A stretch of DNA of 7,758 nucleotides, taken from Anaerocolumna sp. GTDB taxonomy: Bacteria > Bacillota > Clostridia > Lachnospirales > Lachnospiraceae. The DNA lies in contig JAQSYR010000076.1 of the NCBI GenBank assembly GCA_029256035.1, positions 1-7,758 of the forward strand. Reading direction: 5' to 3'. The notes beneath the pieces were generated by a model. That model did no database searches. It worked only from the letters and a program-made list of their open reading frames with translations, and was not told the origin of the DNA. Position 1 is the first letter of the stretch; each line of letters begins with the position of its first letter. The position numbers and the translations under genes were made by a program. Shown piece after piece: positions 1 to 6,660 of the stretch.

Positions 1-1214
1 GAAGTAGGTCATCTTAATATGGGTGCAGGAAGAATTATTTATCAGGAGTTAACAAGAATTACAAAAGAAATTAAGGATGGTGACTTCTTTAAAAATGAAG
101 CACTGTTAGAAGCAATCAATAATTGTAAGAAAAATAATTCTGATTTACATCTAATGGGATTATTATCTGATGGTGGTGTACATAGCCATATAACTCATGT
201 CTATGGATTACTAGAACTTGCTAAAAAAGAAGGTTTCTCAAATGTTTATGTTCATGCTTTTTTAGATGGAAGAGATACTGCACCCACCTCAGGAAAAGGT
301 TTTGCCCAAGACTTGACAAATAAGATGAAGGAACTTGGTGTTGGTAAGATTGCTTCCGTTATGGGGCGCTATTATGCTATGGACCGTGATAACAGATGGG
401 ACAGAGTAGAAAAAGCTTACCGTACTCTGTTATTTTCTTTAATTTTAGACCAGATAGAGCAAGAGAAATTACCAGAGCATTTTGTGATGATAATTTCAAT
501 GGATTTACCCGTGACAATGGAAGAATGCCATTAACTTATGTATGCTTTTCAGAATATGATATAACAATTCCAAATAAAATTGTTGCATTTCATAAAATGT
601 CTATTGATAATACATTTGGACAATTTCTGGCAGAAAATCATAAGACACAGCTAAGACTTGCTGAAACAGAAAAGTATGCCCATGTAACATTCTTCTTTAA
701 CGGTGGTGTTGAAGTACCAAATGTTGGTGAGGATAGAATCTTAGTTAATTCACCAAAAGTTGCAACCTATGATTTACAGCCAGAGATGAGTGCTTTTGAA
801 GTTGCTAAGAACCTTGTGGAGGCTATTAAATCATTAAAATATGATGTTATTATTGTAAATTTTGCAAACCCAGATATGGTTGGACATACAGGTATTCAGG
901 ATGCTGCAATTAAAGCCATTGAAACAGTAGATCAATGTGTTGGCATGGCATATGAAGCTTTATTAGAAACCGATGGTCAGATGTTTATCTGTGCAGATCA
1001 TGGAAATGCGGAACAGTTAATCGATTACGATAATGGAGAACCATTTACAGCTCATACCATAAACAATGTTCCATTTATCCTGGTAAACTATGATACTAAC
1101 TATACTCTGAAAGAAGAAGGATGCTTAGCCGATATTGCACCAACTTTAATTGAAATGATGAGTATGACCAAACCTGCAGATATGACAGGTACGTCACTTC
1201 TTATTCATAAATAA
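1..1214 (+). pseudogene. gpmI: 2,3-bisphosphoglycerate-independent phosphoglycerate mutase, 5'-truncated by the window and frameshifted by an internal deletion
   Basis: GpmI interconverts 3- and 2-phosphoglycerate in glycolysis using two metal ions and a phosphoserine. The window starts at EVGHLNMGAGRI, just after the family's catalytic Ser (about residue 62 of about 511). Frame 1 then gives SDGGVHSH, FLDGRD and GRYYAMDRDNRW (transferase domain) up to VEKAYR at about 423. The family continuation SVIFFNFRPDRARE appears from 426 in frame 3 and runs to the stop at 1212-1214, with AETEKYAHVTFF, NFANPDMVGHTG, ADHGNAEQ and TAHT (metal-binding phosphatase residues) intact. From memory of the Geobacillus enzyme, about 50 residues normally lie between these blocks. 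This implies a deletion of 3n+1 bases, roughly 145-151. Frame 1 alone runs on to a stop at 532-534. No other lesion is visible, so the event is recent or is an assembly or sequencing error. Identity is very sure; loss of function is likely if the sequence is right. Confidence 0.88.
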
Positions 1215-1247
1215 TTTACTAAAATTGTATTCTTGTACAAAAAGTAG

Positions 1248-1276
1248 TTGAATATTCATTGATTGTATGTTAGAAT
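1248..1276 (+). promoter_or_regulatory. Sigma-A-type promoter of secG
   Basis: TTGAAT (1248-1253), a 17-base spacer and TAGAAT (1271-1276), with TG at 1268-1269 giving an extended -10. Transcription would start near 1283. The in-frame ATG at 1267 lies inside this promoter, which supports the later secG start at 1303. Confidence 0.6.
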
Positions 1277-1302
1277 ACCATTGTAGTTCTAGGAGGTGTA
1301 AG

Positions 1303-1539
1303 ATGGACATTTTGAATGTATTCGTAACGATTGTTTACGTTTTGGTATGTATTGCTTTAGTTGTTGTAGTATTAATGCAGGAAGGTAAATCAGCAGGATT
1401 ATCTGGAGCAATTAATGGTGTAGCTGATACTTACTGGGGCAAGAATAAAGGACGTTCCATGGAAGGTGCATTAGTTAAAATTACAAGAGCACTTGCTGCA
1501 GCATTTGTCGTTCTTTCAGTTGTATTAAACATAATTTAG
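1303..1539 (+). CDS. secG: Preprotein translocase subunit SecG
   Basis: SecG is the small membrane subunit of the SecYEG channel and assists SecA-driven protein export. The 78-residue product has the family layout: a first membrane helix at about residues 4-24, the conserved loop VLMQEGKSAGLSGAI (23-37), a polar stretch TYWGKNKGR (43-51) and a second membrane helix at about 57-78. The length is normal for the family (about 75 residues). An upstream in-frame ATG at 1267 exists, but the start at 1303 is chosen because AGGAGGT (1291-1297) sits 5 bases before it and the promoter covers 1267. It lies downstream of gpmI, has its own promoter and is followed by a strong terminator, so it is probably monocistronic or a mixed read-through unit. 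The gpmI-secG-rnr-smpB order is common in Clostridia (family knowledge). Confidence 0.95.
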   Translation: MDILNVFVTIVYVLVCIALVVVVLMQEGKSAGLSGAINGVADTYWGKNKGRSMEGALVKITRALAAAFVVLSVVLNII

Positions 1540-1545
1540 ATTTTA

Positions 1546-1579
1546 ATAAAAACACTCCTGTTTTTGGGAGTGTTTTTTT
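1546..1579 (+). terminator. Rho-independent terminator after secG
   Basis: CACTCC (1553-1558) pairs with GGAGTG (1567-1572) around an 8-base loop. The stem is extended by A-run/T-run pairs (1548-1552 with 1573-1577) and followed by a T tract to 1579. The flanking A tract makes it potentially bidirectional. Confidence 0.92.
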
Positions 1580-1693
1580 ATGTTCCAAGGATGGGAACTA
1601 GAGATGCTATTAGCATTACATTTCACTTTTCAGGTGCTTAATTGGATGTCATAACTCTATCGAATTTACATATAAAATGTCTTAATAAATGTA

Positions 1694-1723
1694 TTGAGAT
1701 ATGGTCATTTGATATTATATAAT
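1694..1723 (+). promoter_or_regulatory. Sigma-A-type promoter of the mscS-family gene
   Basis: TTGAGA (1694-1699) and a perfect TATAAT (1718-1723) are separated by 18 bases. The implied start near 1730 leaves a leader of about 20 bases containing the AAAAGGA ribosome site (1736-1742). Confidence 0.6.
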
Positions 1724-1751
1724 AAAGAAAAAGATAAAAGGACGAGAGCTT

Positions 1752-2528
1752 ATGAGTGAAGTATATATTACAATAGTTATAATAATATTAACCCTGGTTT
1801 TAAATAAATTTAATAAGCTTTTATTTAAAGGGATTTTGAAAAGGCGTAATAAGATACATTTGAAATTCCTCCGCTCTATTATTTCTGTTTTCATTTATGC
1901 CATGGGAATTTACGGTATTTTATTATTATTTGGTTTTACAGAAAAATTAGCAAGTTCTCTAGTTACAAGTTCAAGTATCATTGTAGCAGTAGCCATATTC
2001 GCCGCTCAGGAAAGCTTAAATGATATATTAAGCGGAGTTATGCTATCTTGGAGTAAGCCCTTTGAAATTGGTGAGAGGGTGCAGATTATTGGCCTTAATA
2101 TTACGGGGATTGTGGAAGATATTACGGTTCGGCATACTATCATAAGAACATTTAATCATGCCAAAGTAGTGGTACCTAATAGTGTTTTGAATAAACAGGT
2201 CATTGAGAATAATAGCAATGTTGATAGCAGAGCCGGTAATTTTTTAGACATAATTATTAGTTATGAATCTGATCTTAATAAGGCTATTAGTATTCTTGAA
2301 GAACTGGTGTCTACACATCAATTGGTACTTAAATCCGATGAGACACCAGTTAAAGTTATGATCCGTGATCTTGCTGAGAATGGTATTGCATTAAGAGTTC
2401 AGGTATGGACAAAAGAAGTTAGCGAAAATTTTTCAGCCTGCAGTGATTTGCGAAAGAGTGTTCTTGAGAAATTTAAAGAAAACAATATAGAAATTCCTTA
2501 TAAACAAATTAAGGTTGTTAATTCTTAA
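1752..2528 (+). CDS. MscS-family small-conductance mechanosensitive ion channel
   Basis: MscS channels open under membrane tension and release solutes during hypo-osmotic shock. The 258-residue protein has three hydrophobic segments: about 5-17, 42-61 and 66-98. The last is the pore-type helix, rich in small residues (TSSSIIVAVAIFAAQESLND). It is followed by the family's beta domain, SKPFEIGERVQI ... TGIVEDITVRHTIIRTF ... VVVPNSVL (about 101-146), and a C-terminal alpha/beta domain with EVSENFSACSDLRKSVLEKFKENNIEIPY near the end. It is slightly shorter than E. coli MscS (286), mainly at the N terminus. The start at 1752 has AAAAGGA 9 bases upstream. Its own promoter and the preceding terminator make it an independent unit. 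The sub-family name (MscS, YnaI-like or YkuT-like) cannot be fixed by eye. Confidence 0.93.
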   Translation: MSEVYITIVIIILTLVLNKFNKLLFKGILKRRNKIHLKFLRSIISVFIYAMGIYGILLLFGFTEKLASSLVTSSSIIVAVAIFAAQESLNDILSGVMLSWSKPFEIGERVQIIGLNITGIVEDITVRHTIIRTFNHAKVVVPNSVLNKQVIENNSNVDSRAGNFLDIIISYESDLNKAISILEELVSTHQLVLKSDETPVKVMIRDLAENGIALRVQVWTKEVSENFSACSDLRKSVLEKFKENNIEIPYKQIKVVNS

Positions 2529-2580
2529 TAAAATTCATTGTATATAATTAAATAGAAAATTATTACGTGATTTTGGAGTC

Positions 2581-2607
2581 ATAAATCATAGTACTATGAT
2601 AATTTAT
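2581..2607. repeat. Palindrome downstream of the mscS-family gene
   Basis: ATCATAGTACTATGAT (2585-2600) is a perfect 16-bp palindrome. With two unpaired A residues the arms extend to ATAAATCATAG and its partner ending in TTTAT (about 2581-2606). There is no real T tract after it, so it could be a weak terminator for the mscS-family gene or a protein-binding dyad. Confidence 0.45.
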
Positions 2608-2627
2608 TATATTACTTCCAAGTATTT

Positions 2628-2649
2628 ATTAAACTGGAAACAGTTTAAT
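2628..2649. repeat. Perfect 9-bp inverted repeat with GAAA loop
   Basis: ATTAAACTG (2628-2636), GAAA (2637-2640) and CAGTTTAAT (2641-2649) form a perfect hairpin closed by a GNRA-type loop. It lies about 60 bp upstream of the likely rnr -10 element and is not followed directly by a T tract. It may be a terminator remnant for mscS or an upstream operator of rnr. Confidence 0.5.
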
Positions 2650-2704
2650 TATAATCGGCCTTTTATAAAAAATATTGAAATCTGTATTATTTATAGGAGA
2701 ATTA

Positions 2705-2713
2705 TGGTATACT
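2705..2713 (+). promoter_or_regulatory. Extended -10 promoter of the rnr-smpB operon
   Basis: TGGTATACT fits the extended -10 form TG-N-TATACT. No good -35 lies 16-18 bases upstream (TATTAT at 2685-2690 is the nearest candidate), as is common for extended -10 promoters. Start near 2720 gives a 50-base leader ending in GGAGGT (2761-2766). Confidence 0.45.
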
Positions 2714-2769
2714 AAGCAGTAACTAAGAAGATTTTTTAGGCATAGGAACCTAATAATCATGGAGGTAAT

Positions 2770-4914
2770 ATGGAGAAGATAATTTTTGAAGAAAAGAAAA
2801 AAATTCTTTTGGATTTTATAAATAGCGATAGTTATCAACCAATGAAGTTCAAGGAAATAAGCACAATTTTACAGGTTCCCCGAAATGATAAGCAGGATCT
2901 GAGAGATATCCTAACTTCTCTGATTGCAGATGGGAAATTAGAGCAGGATACCAAAGGACGTTATAAAATGGCTGATGACAGTACAAAACCTGGGATTTTT
3001 TCTGGAACACAAAGAGGTTTTGGTTTTGTAATAATTGAGGGGGAAGAGGAAGATGTTTTTATTCCTGAAAATGCAACCAAGGGAGCTTTGCATGGCGATA
3101 AAGTAATTGTTAGCATTAAAAGAGACCGAACCGGAAAAAGGCGAGAAGGTGAAATTGTTCGAATTGTTGATAGAAATACAACAACGGTAGTTGGAACTTT
3201 TGAACAAAGTAAGAATTTTGGTTTTGTAATTGCTGACAATCAGAAGTTTGGTAAAGATATTTTTATTCCTAAGGAACATACCAAAGGAGCTGTAAACGGT
3301 CATAAGGTAGTAGTGGAATTAAAAAGTTATGGGGATAAGGTTAAGAATCCTGAAGGTAGAATAATTCAAATACTTGGACATATTAATGATCCCGGTGTAG
3401 ATGTTTTGTCAGTGATTATGGCCTATAATTTACCAACGGAATTTCCAGAAGAGGTTATGGCCCAGGTAGAATCCATACCAACAGAGGTACCTGATAAGGA
3501 TAAAGCCGGAAGAAAAGATATTAGAGATCTTCAAACTGTAACAATCGATGGTGAAGATGCAAAAGATTTAGATGATGCTATTACATTATCTAAAGAGGGT
3601 AATATGTATCATCTCGGAGTTCATATAGCGGATGTTACCAATTATGTAACAGAGAATACACCCCTTGATAAGGAAGCGCTTAAAAGAGGAACCAGTGTAT
3701 ATCTTGTTGACCGTGTGATTCCTATGCTGCCCCATAAATTATCTAATGGAATCTGCTCATTAAATGCAGGAACCGATAGATTGGCATTAAGCTGCTTTAT
3801 GGACATTGATGATCAAGGAAATGTAGTAGGACATGAAATTTCGGAAACATTAATCCGTGTTGACAGAAGGATGACATACACCAGTGTTAAAAAAATTCTT
3901 GAGGACCATGATGAAGAGGAAAGAAAAGAATACCAAGAACTGGTACCTATGTTTGAACTAATGCTAGAACTAGCAGATATTCTTCGGGAGAAAAGAAGAA
4001 AGCGTGGTTCCATTGACTTTGATTTTCCAGAAAGTAAAATTTATCTGGATAAAGAAGGACATCCAGTTGATATTAAACCATATGAAAGAAATAAAGCAAC
4101 AAAAATTATTGAAGATTTTATGTTAATTGCAAATGAAACCGTTGCAGAAGATTACTTTTGGCAAGAGATACCTTTTGTTTATCGCAGTCATGAGAATCCG
4201 GATTCTGAAAAGATTAAACAGTTAGGTATTTTTATTAATAATTTTGGTTACAGCATTAAAGTTAGCCAGGATGATATTCACCCGAAGGAGCTTCAGAAAT
4301 TATTACTAAAAATAGAAAATACTCCAGAAGAACCATTAATTAGCCGTCTAACACTGCGCTCTATGAAACGAGCAAAATATACAAGTACAGGAGACGGTCA
4401 TTTTGGACTTGCTGCAAAGTATTATTGCCATTTCACATCACCAATACGAAGATATCCAGATTTACAGATACACCGTATTATTAAGGAGAATCTTGGAGGT
4501 GCCATGAGTGAAAAAAGAGTCGGGCACTATAGCCACATTTTACCAGACGTTGCTATGCAGTCAAGTATAACAGAACGCCGGGCAGATGATGCGGAACGAG
4601 ATGTAGAAAAATTAAAGAAAGTTGAGTATATGAGTCAGTTTATTGGTGAAACTTTTGAAGGAGTAATCTCTGGAATCACCAACTGGGGGATGTATGTTGA
4701 ACTTCCTAATACAGTGGAAGGAATGATACGTGTAACAGAATTAAAAGATGATTATTATATTTATGATGAAAGCAATTATACTATGATAGGTGAACATACC
4801 CGTCGAACATTTAAGCTAGGGGAAAAGGTACGTGTGGAAGTGATTGGAACTGATAAATTGCAGCGTACCATTGATTTTGTTCTTGCCAAAGAACCTAAAG
4901 AAGAAGACCAGTAG
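2770..4914 (+). CDS. rnr: Ribonuclease R (RNase II/RNB family 3'-5' exoribonuclease)
   Basis: RNase R degrades structured RNA processively from the 3' end and removes non-stop mRNA released by trans-translation. The 714-residue protein shows the full domain order: a winged-helix N-terminal region (about 1-68), two cold-shock OB domains (75-118 with QRGFGFVI; 142-185 with KNFGFVIA), the RNB nuclease domain (about 250-575) and an S1 domain (626-708, GETFEGVISGITNWGMYVEL). Catalytic acidic residues are visible in DGEDAKDLDDA: D260, D266, D268 and D269. The C-terminal RNB signature GHFGLAAKYYCHFTSPIRRYPD spans 543-564. The protein ends soon after S1 and lacks the Lys-rich tail of the E. coli enzyme. 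GGAGGT lies 3 bases before the start. smpB follows after 49 bases without an obvious promoter or terminator, so the two probably form one operon. Confidence 0.97.
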   Translation: MEKIIFEEKKKILLDFINSDSYQPMKFKEISTILQVPRNDKQDLRDILTSLIADGKLEQDTKGRYKMADDSTKPGIFSGTQRGFGFVIIEGEEEDVFIPENATKGALHGDKVIVSIKRDRTGKRREGEIVRIVDRNTTTVVGTFEQSKNFGFVIADNQKFGKDIFIPKEHTKGAVNGHKVVVELKSYGDKVKNPEGRIIQILGHINDPGVDVLSVIMAYNLPTEFPEEVMAQVESIPTEVPDKDKAGRKDIRDLQTVTIDGEDAKDLDDAITLSKEGNMYHLGVHIADVTNYVTENTPLDKEALKRGTSVYLVDRVIPMLPHKLSNGICSLNAGTDRLALSCFMDIDDQGNVVGHEISETLIRVDRRMTYTSVKKILEDHDEEERKEYQELVPMFELMLELADILREKRRKRGSIDFDFPESKIYLDKEGHPVDIKPYERNKATKIIEDFMLIANETVAEDYFWQEIPFVYRSHENPDSEKIKQLGIFINNFGYSIKVSQDDIHPKELQKLLLKIENTPEEPLISRLTLRSMKRAKYTSTGDGHFGLAAKYYCHFTSPIRRYPDLQIHRIIKENLGGAMSEKRVGHYSHILPDVAMQSSITERRADDAERDVEKLKKVEYMSQFIGETFEGVISGITNWGMYVELPNTVEGMIRVTELKDDYYIYDESNYTMIGEHTRRTFKLGEKVRVEVIGTDKLQRTIDFVLAKEPKEEDQ

Positions 4915-4963
4915 AATAAATCAATAGCATAAATCAGGAATCATCGTTATTTTGGGAGGAACT

Positions 4964-5431
4964 ATGGCGAAAGATAGTATTAAAATGATCGCAAATAATA
5001 AAAAAGCTAGGCATGATTATTTTATAGAGGAAGCATTCGAGGCGGGGATTGTACTTCATGGTACGGAAGTAAAATCCCTTCGAATGGGAAAATGTAGTGT
5101 AAAAGAAGCATTTATTCGTGTCGAGAATGGGGAAGTTTTCGTCTATAATATGCATATCAGCCCTTATGAGAAGGGAAATATATTTAACAAAGATCCATTA
5201 CGTATTAAAAAACTTCTACTTCATCAGTATGAAATTAATAAAATAATGGGAAAAGTAGCACAGAAAGGGTATACCATTGTACCTCTTAATGTTTATCTAA
5301 AAGGCAGCCTTGTAAAAGTTGAAATTGGACTGGCCAGAGGTAAAAAACTTTATGATAAACGAGAAGATATTGCCAAGAAAGACCAAAGAAGAGAAGCAGA
5401 GAAAGAATTTAAGGTTAAAAACTTATCCTAA
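4964..5431 (+). CDS. smpB: SsrA-binding protein SmpB
   Basis: SmpB binds the tRNA-like domain of tmRNA and carries it to stalled ribosomes, where its C-terminal tail reads the empty mRNA channel. The 155-residue product shows the family signatures NNKKARHDYFIEEAFEAGIVL (11-31), HGTEVKSLRMGKCSVKEAF (32-50), NMHISPYEKGN, GYTIVPL and GLARGKKLYDKRED, then a basic, mixed-charge tail ending EKEFKVKNLS. The DKR of the tail (131-133) is conserved. The ATG at 4964 is chosen because GGGAGGA (4954-4960) precedes it by 3 bases and MAKDSIKMIANNKKARHDY is the normal N terminus; a TTG at 4952 would lie before the ribosome site. It is co-transcribed with rnr and followed by a hairpin terminator. ssrA, its RNA partner, starts 2.2 kb downstream. 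Confidence 0.97.
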   Translation: MAKDSIKMIANNKKARHDYFIEEAFEAGIVLHGTEVKSLRMGKCSVKEAFIRVENGEVFVYNMHISPYEKGNIFNKDPLRIKKLLLHQYEINKIMGKVAQKGYTIVPLNVYLKGSLVKVEIGLARGKKLYDKREDIAKKDQRREAEKEFKVKNLS

Positions 5432-5433
5432 AA

Positions 5434-5486
5434 GCAAAACAGCATACTTAAACAATGAGATTGCTATAAAGTATGCTTGAATTTGC
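5434..5486. terminator. Bidirectional terminator between smpB and the GNAT gene
   Basis: AGCATACTT (5441-5449) pairs perfectly with AAGTATGCT (5469-5477). Outer arms GCAAA (5434-5438) and TTTGC (5482-5486) extend the stem across a small internal loop. On the + strand the next T tract is loose (about 5499-5506). On the - strand the stem is followed by TTTTGCTTTT, so it probably serves the converging GNAT gene at least as well as smpB. Confidence 0.65.
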
Positions 5487-5542
5487 TATATTACATATCT
5501 TTTTTATACAAATAACTTATAAAGAAAGCTGAAAGTATGGAA

Positions 5543-5965
5543 TTAATAAATGAACCCTTTTTTTCGTTTGTTTTTTGCATCTTTAAAAAGGGCCATACCG
5601 GTTTTCATTCTACTAAAATTAAATTTTTCATAAAAGGGTTCTTTGCCAGGAGATGCATAGAGTAGAAAATTACAGTTAGGAGTTGATTCAATGATATTCT
5701 TAATTATTAACTTTCCTATTTGCATTCCCTGATACTCAGGTGAAACAGCAACATCATAAATTGCACTATGGAGGATACCATCTGAAATGGCTCGGCCAAA
5801 TCCAATTAAGTTATCCTGATCAAAAACAAAAACTACCGTATAACTATGTTCAAAGGCTTTCTTGTGTATTTCTGGTTCATAGTTTGCCATGCTTACAGAT
5901 GCAAGGATTTCAGATACACGATTCCAGTTTATATTATTACAGTTATTTTGTATTATTAAATTCAT
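5543..5965 (-). CDS. GNAT family N-acetyltransferase
   Basis: The GNAT fold transfers an acetyl group from acetyl-CoA to an amine; the substrate here cannot be read from sequence. The 140-residue product is a single-domain GNAT. Central strands include TVVFVFDQDNLIGFGRAISDG (43-63), then AIYDVAVSPEYQGMQIGKLII (68-88), the acetyl-CoA-binding motif A with Q79-G-M-Q-I-G84. The C-terminal motif B region LYASPGKEPFYEKFNFSRMKTGMALF (102-127) is characteristic of a common small bacterial subgroup. The tail is Lys-rich (KNKRKKGFIY). The start is supported by a GGGGGAA ribosome site just upstream. It is transcribed towards smpB and diverges from the flavodoxin gene, with about 220 bp of repeat-rich DNA between them. 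Confidence 0.9.
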   Translation of the reverse strand: MNLIIQNNCNNINWNRVSEILASVSMANYEPEIHKKAFEHSYTVVFVFDQDNLIGFGRAISDGILHSAIYDVAVSPEYQGMQIGKLIIKNIIESTPNCNFLLYASPGKEPFYEKFNFSRMKTGMALFKDAKNKRKKGFIY

Positions 5966-6033
5966 ATAGTTCCCCCTAGGTTATATTTAATCGTATTCTT
6001 ATATTTAGAATATGGAATTATTTTCTTTTCATA

Positions 6034-6061
6034 TATTATAACATAATACTGTTGTAGTCAA
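6034..6061 (-). promoter_or_regulatory. Promoter of the GNAT gene, -10 overlapped by an inverted repeat
   Basis: Read on the - strand, TTGACT (6061-6056) and TATAAT (6040-6035) are separated by 15 bases, slightly short of optimal. The -10 lies in an inverted repeat, TATTAT-AAC-ATAATA (6034-6048), which resembles an AT-rich 7-1-7 box of the Fur/PerR type in general form only. Confidence 0.45.
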
Positions 6062-6062
6062 T

Positions 6063-6123
6063 TATTTTGATTAACAGAATAGAATTGGTATTTTGATTAC
6101 AGATTAGATTTGGTATTTTAATA
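6063..6123. repeat. Tandem repeat of about 25 bp (2.4 copies) in the GNAT/flavodoxin divergent region
   Basis: Copy 1 (6063-6088, 26 bp) and copy 2 (6089-6113, 25 bp) both read TATTTTGATTA(A)CAGA.TAGA.TTGG. A third partial copy begins TATTTTAATA (6114-6123). Copies 1 and 2 differ by one indel and two substitutions. The repeat abuts the -35 of the GNAT promoter and precedes the flavodoxin promoter. Confidence 0.8.
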
Positions 6124-6124
6124 G

Positions 6125-6157
6125 CGGACAAAATTTGGGTTCCCAAACTTATATATT
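6125..6157 (+). promoter_or_regulatory. Probable flavodoxin promoter with a dyad in its spacer
   Basis: CGGACA (6125-6130) and TATATA (6150-6155) are 19 bases apart. The spacer contains the dyad TTTGGG-TT-CCCAAA (6134-6147). A long 19-bp spacer holding a dyad is the layout of MerR-family-activated promoters. Both hexamers are weak matches, so the exact boxes are uncertain, but the dyad itself is perfect. Confidence 0.45.
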
Positions 6158-6183
6158 AAAAATAATAACAAATGGAGGATAAA

Positions 6184-6660
6184 ATGAATTCAATCATCGT
6201 AGTACATTCCCTAACTGGTAATACATACTCTGTTGCAAAGAAAATGAAAGAAAAATTAATGGATAATGGACATACTGTCACTATTGAACGTATTGAAGCT
6301 GAGGGTAACGCAGATAAAACGGAGGGTAATCCCAACAAACTTCGCCTTACTTCTTTACCAGATATTAGTTCCTATGATTTGGTAATCTTGGGTGGTCCTG
6401 TTAGAGCTTTTTCCATGTCACCGGTAGTTGCAGCCTACTTAACAAGCATTAAGTCTTTGCAAGGGAAAAAGATAATTTTAGTGGTAACACAGTTCTTTCC
6501 ATTTCCATGGCTTGGTGGTAATAGAGCAATTGCTCAAATGAAAAGTATCTGCAAGTCTAAGGGCGGATCAGTAATTGGAACTGGAATTGTAAATTGGAAT
6601 CGAAGAAATAGAGAAAATAAGATTGTAGAGTTAGCTGAATCATTAAGTAAAGTAGTTTAA
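6184..6660 (+). CDS. Flavodoxin family protein
   Basis: A small FMN-binding protein, probably a cytosolic electron carrier or NAD(P)H-independent reductase-like flavoprotein. The 158-residue product opens with strand IIVVHS and the FMN phosphate loop S9-L-T-G-N-T14, followed by helix SVAKKMKEKLMDNGH. The second FMN loop is LVILGGPVRAFSMSP (67-80), and a third region LVVTQFFPFPWLGGNRAI (99-116) occupies the position of the isoalloxazine-contacting loop. The length is that of a short-chain flavodoxin. The ATG at 6184 is chosen over the in-frame ATG at 6172 because GGAGG (6174-6178) overlaps the latter and is correctly spaced from 6184. It diverges from the GNAT gene and converges with the unrecognised gene at its 3' end, with no clear terminator in between. 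No regulator gene is adjacent within the window. Confidence 0.9.
   Translation: MNSIIVVHSLTGNTYSVAKKMKEKLMDNGHTVTIERIEAEGNADKTEGNPNKLRLTSLPDISSYDLVILGGPVRAFSMSPVVAAYLTSIKSLQGKKIILVVTQFFPFPWLGGNRAIAQMKSICKSKGGSVIGTGIVNWNRRNRENKIVELAESLSKVV

Noticed and set aside
396..534. Overlapping open frames suggesting two separate genes, or a programmed frameshift, in gpmI
   Set aside because: Both frames match parts of one GpmI protein, and family residues are missing between them. A deletion explains it; no slippery heptamer is seen at the junction.
1267..1302. Longer secG start at ATG 1267
   Set aside because: It lies within the -10/-35 region and before the AGGAGGT site; the extra residues are not SecG-like.
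1582..1616. Small inverted repeats GTTCC/GGAAC and ATGCTA-T-TAGCAT after secG
   Set aside because: Short arms in AT-rich DNA with no promoter or coding context; likely chance.
2629..2838. Open frame of 69 codons on the - strand across the rnr start
   Set aside because: Low-complexity antisense of the rnr promoter and N-terminal codons, with no ribosome site.
2938..3303. Two antisense open frames inside rnr
   Set aside because: They are opposite-strand shadows of the cold-shock domains of RNase R, with no start signals.
5740..5979. 79-codon + strand frame over the GNAT gene
   Set aside because: Antisense shadow; the - strand frame has a clear GNAT motif and ribosome site.
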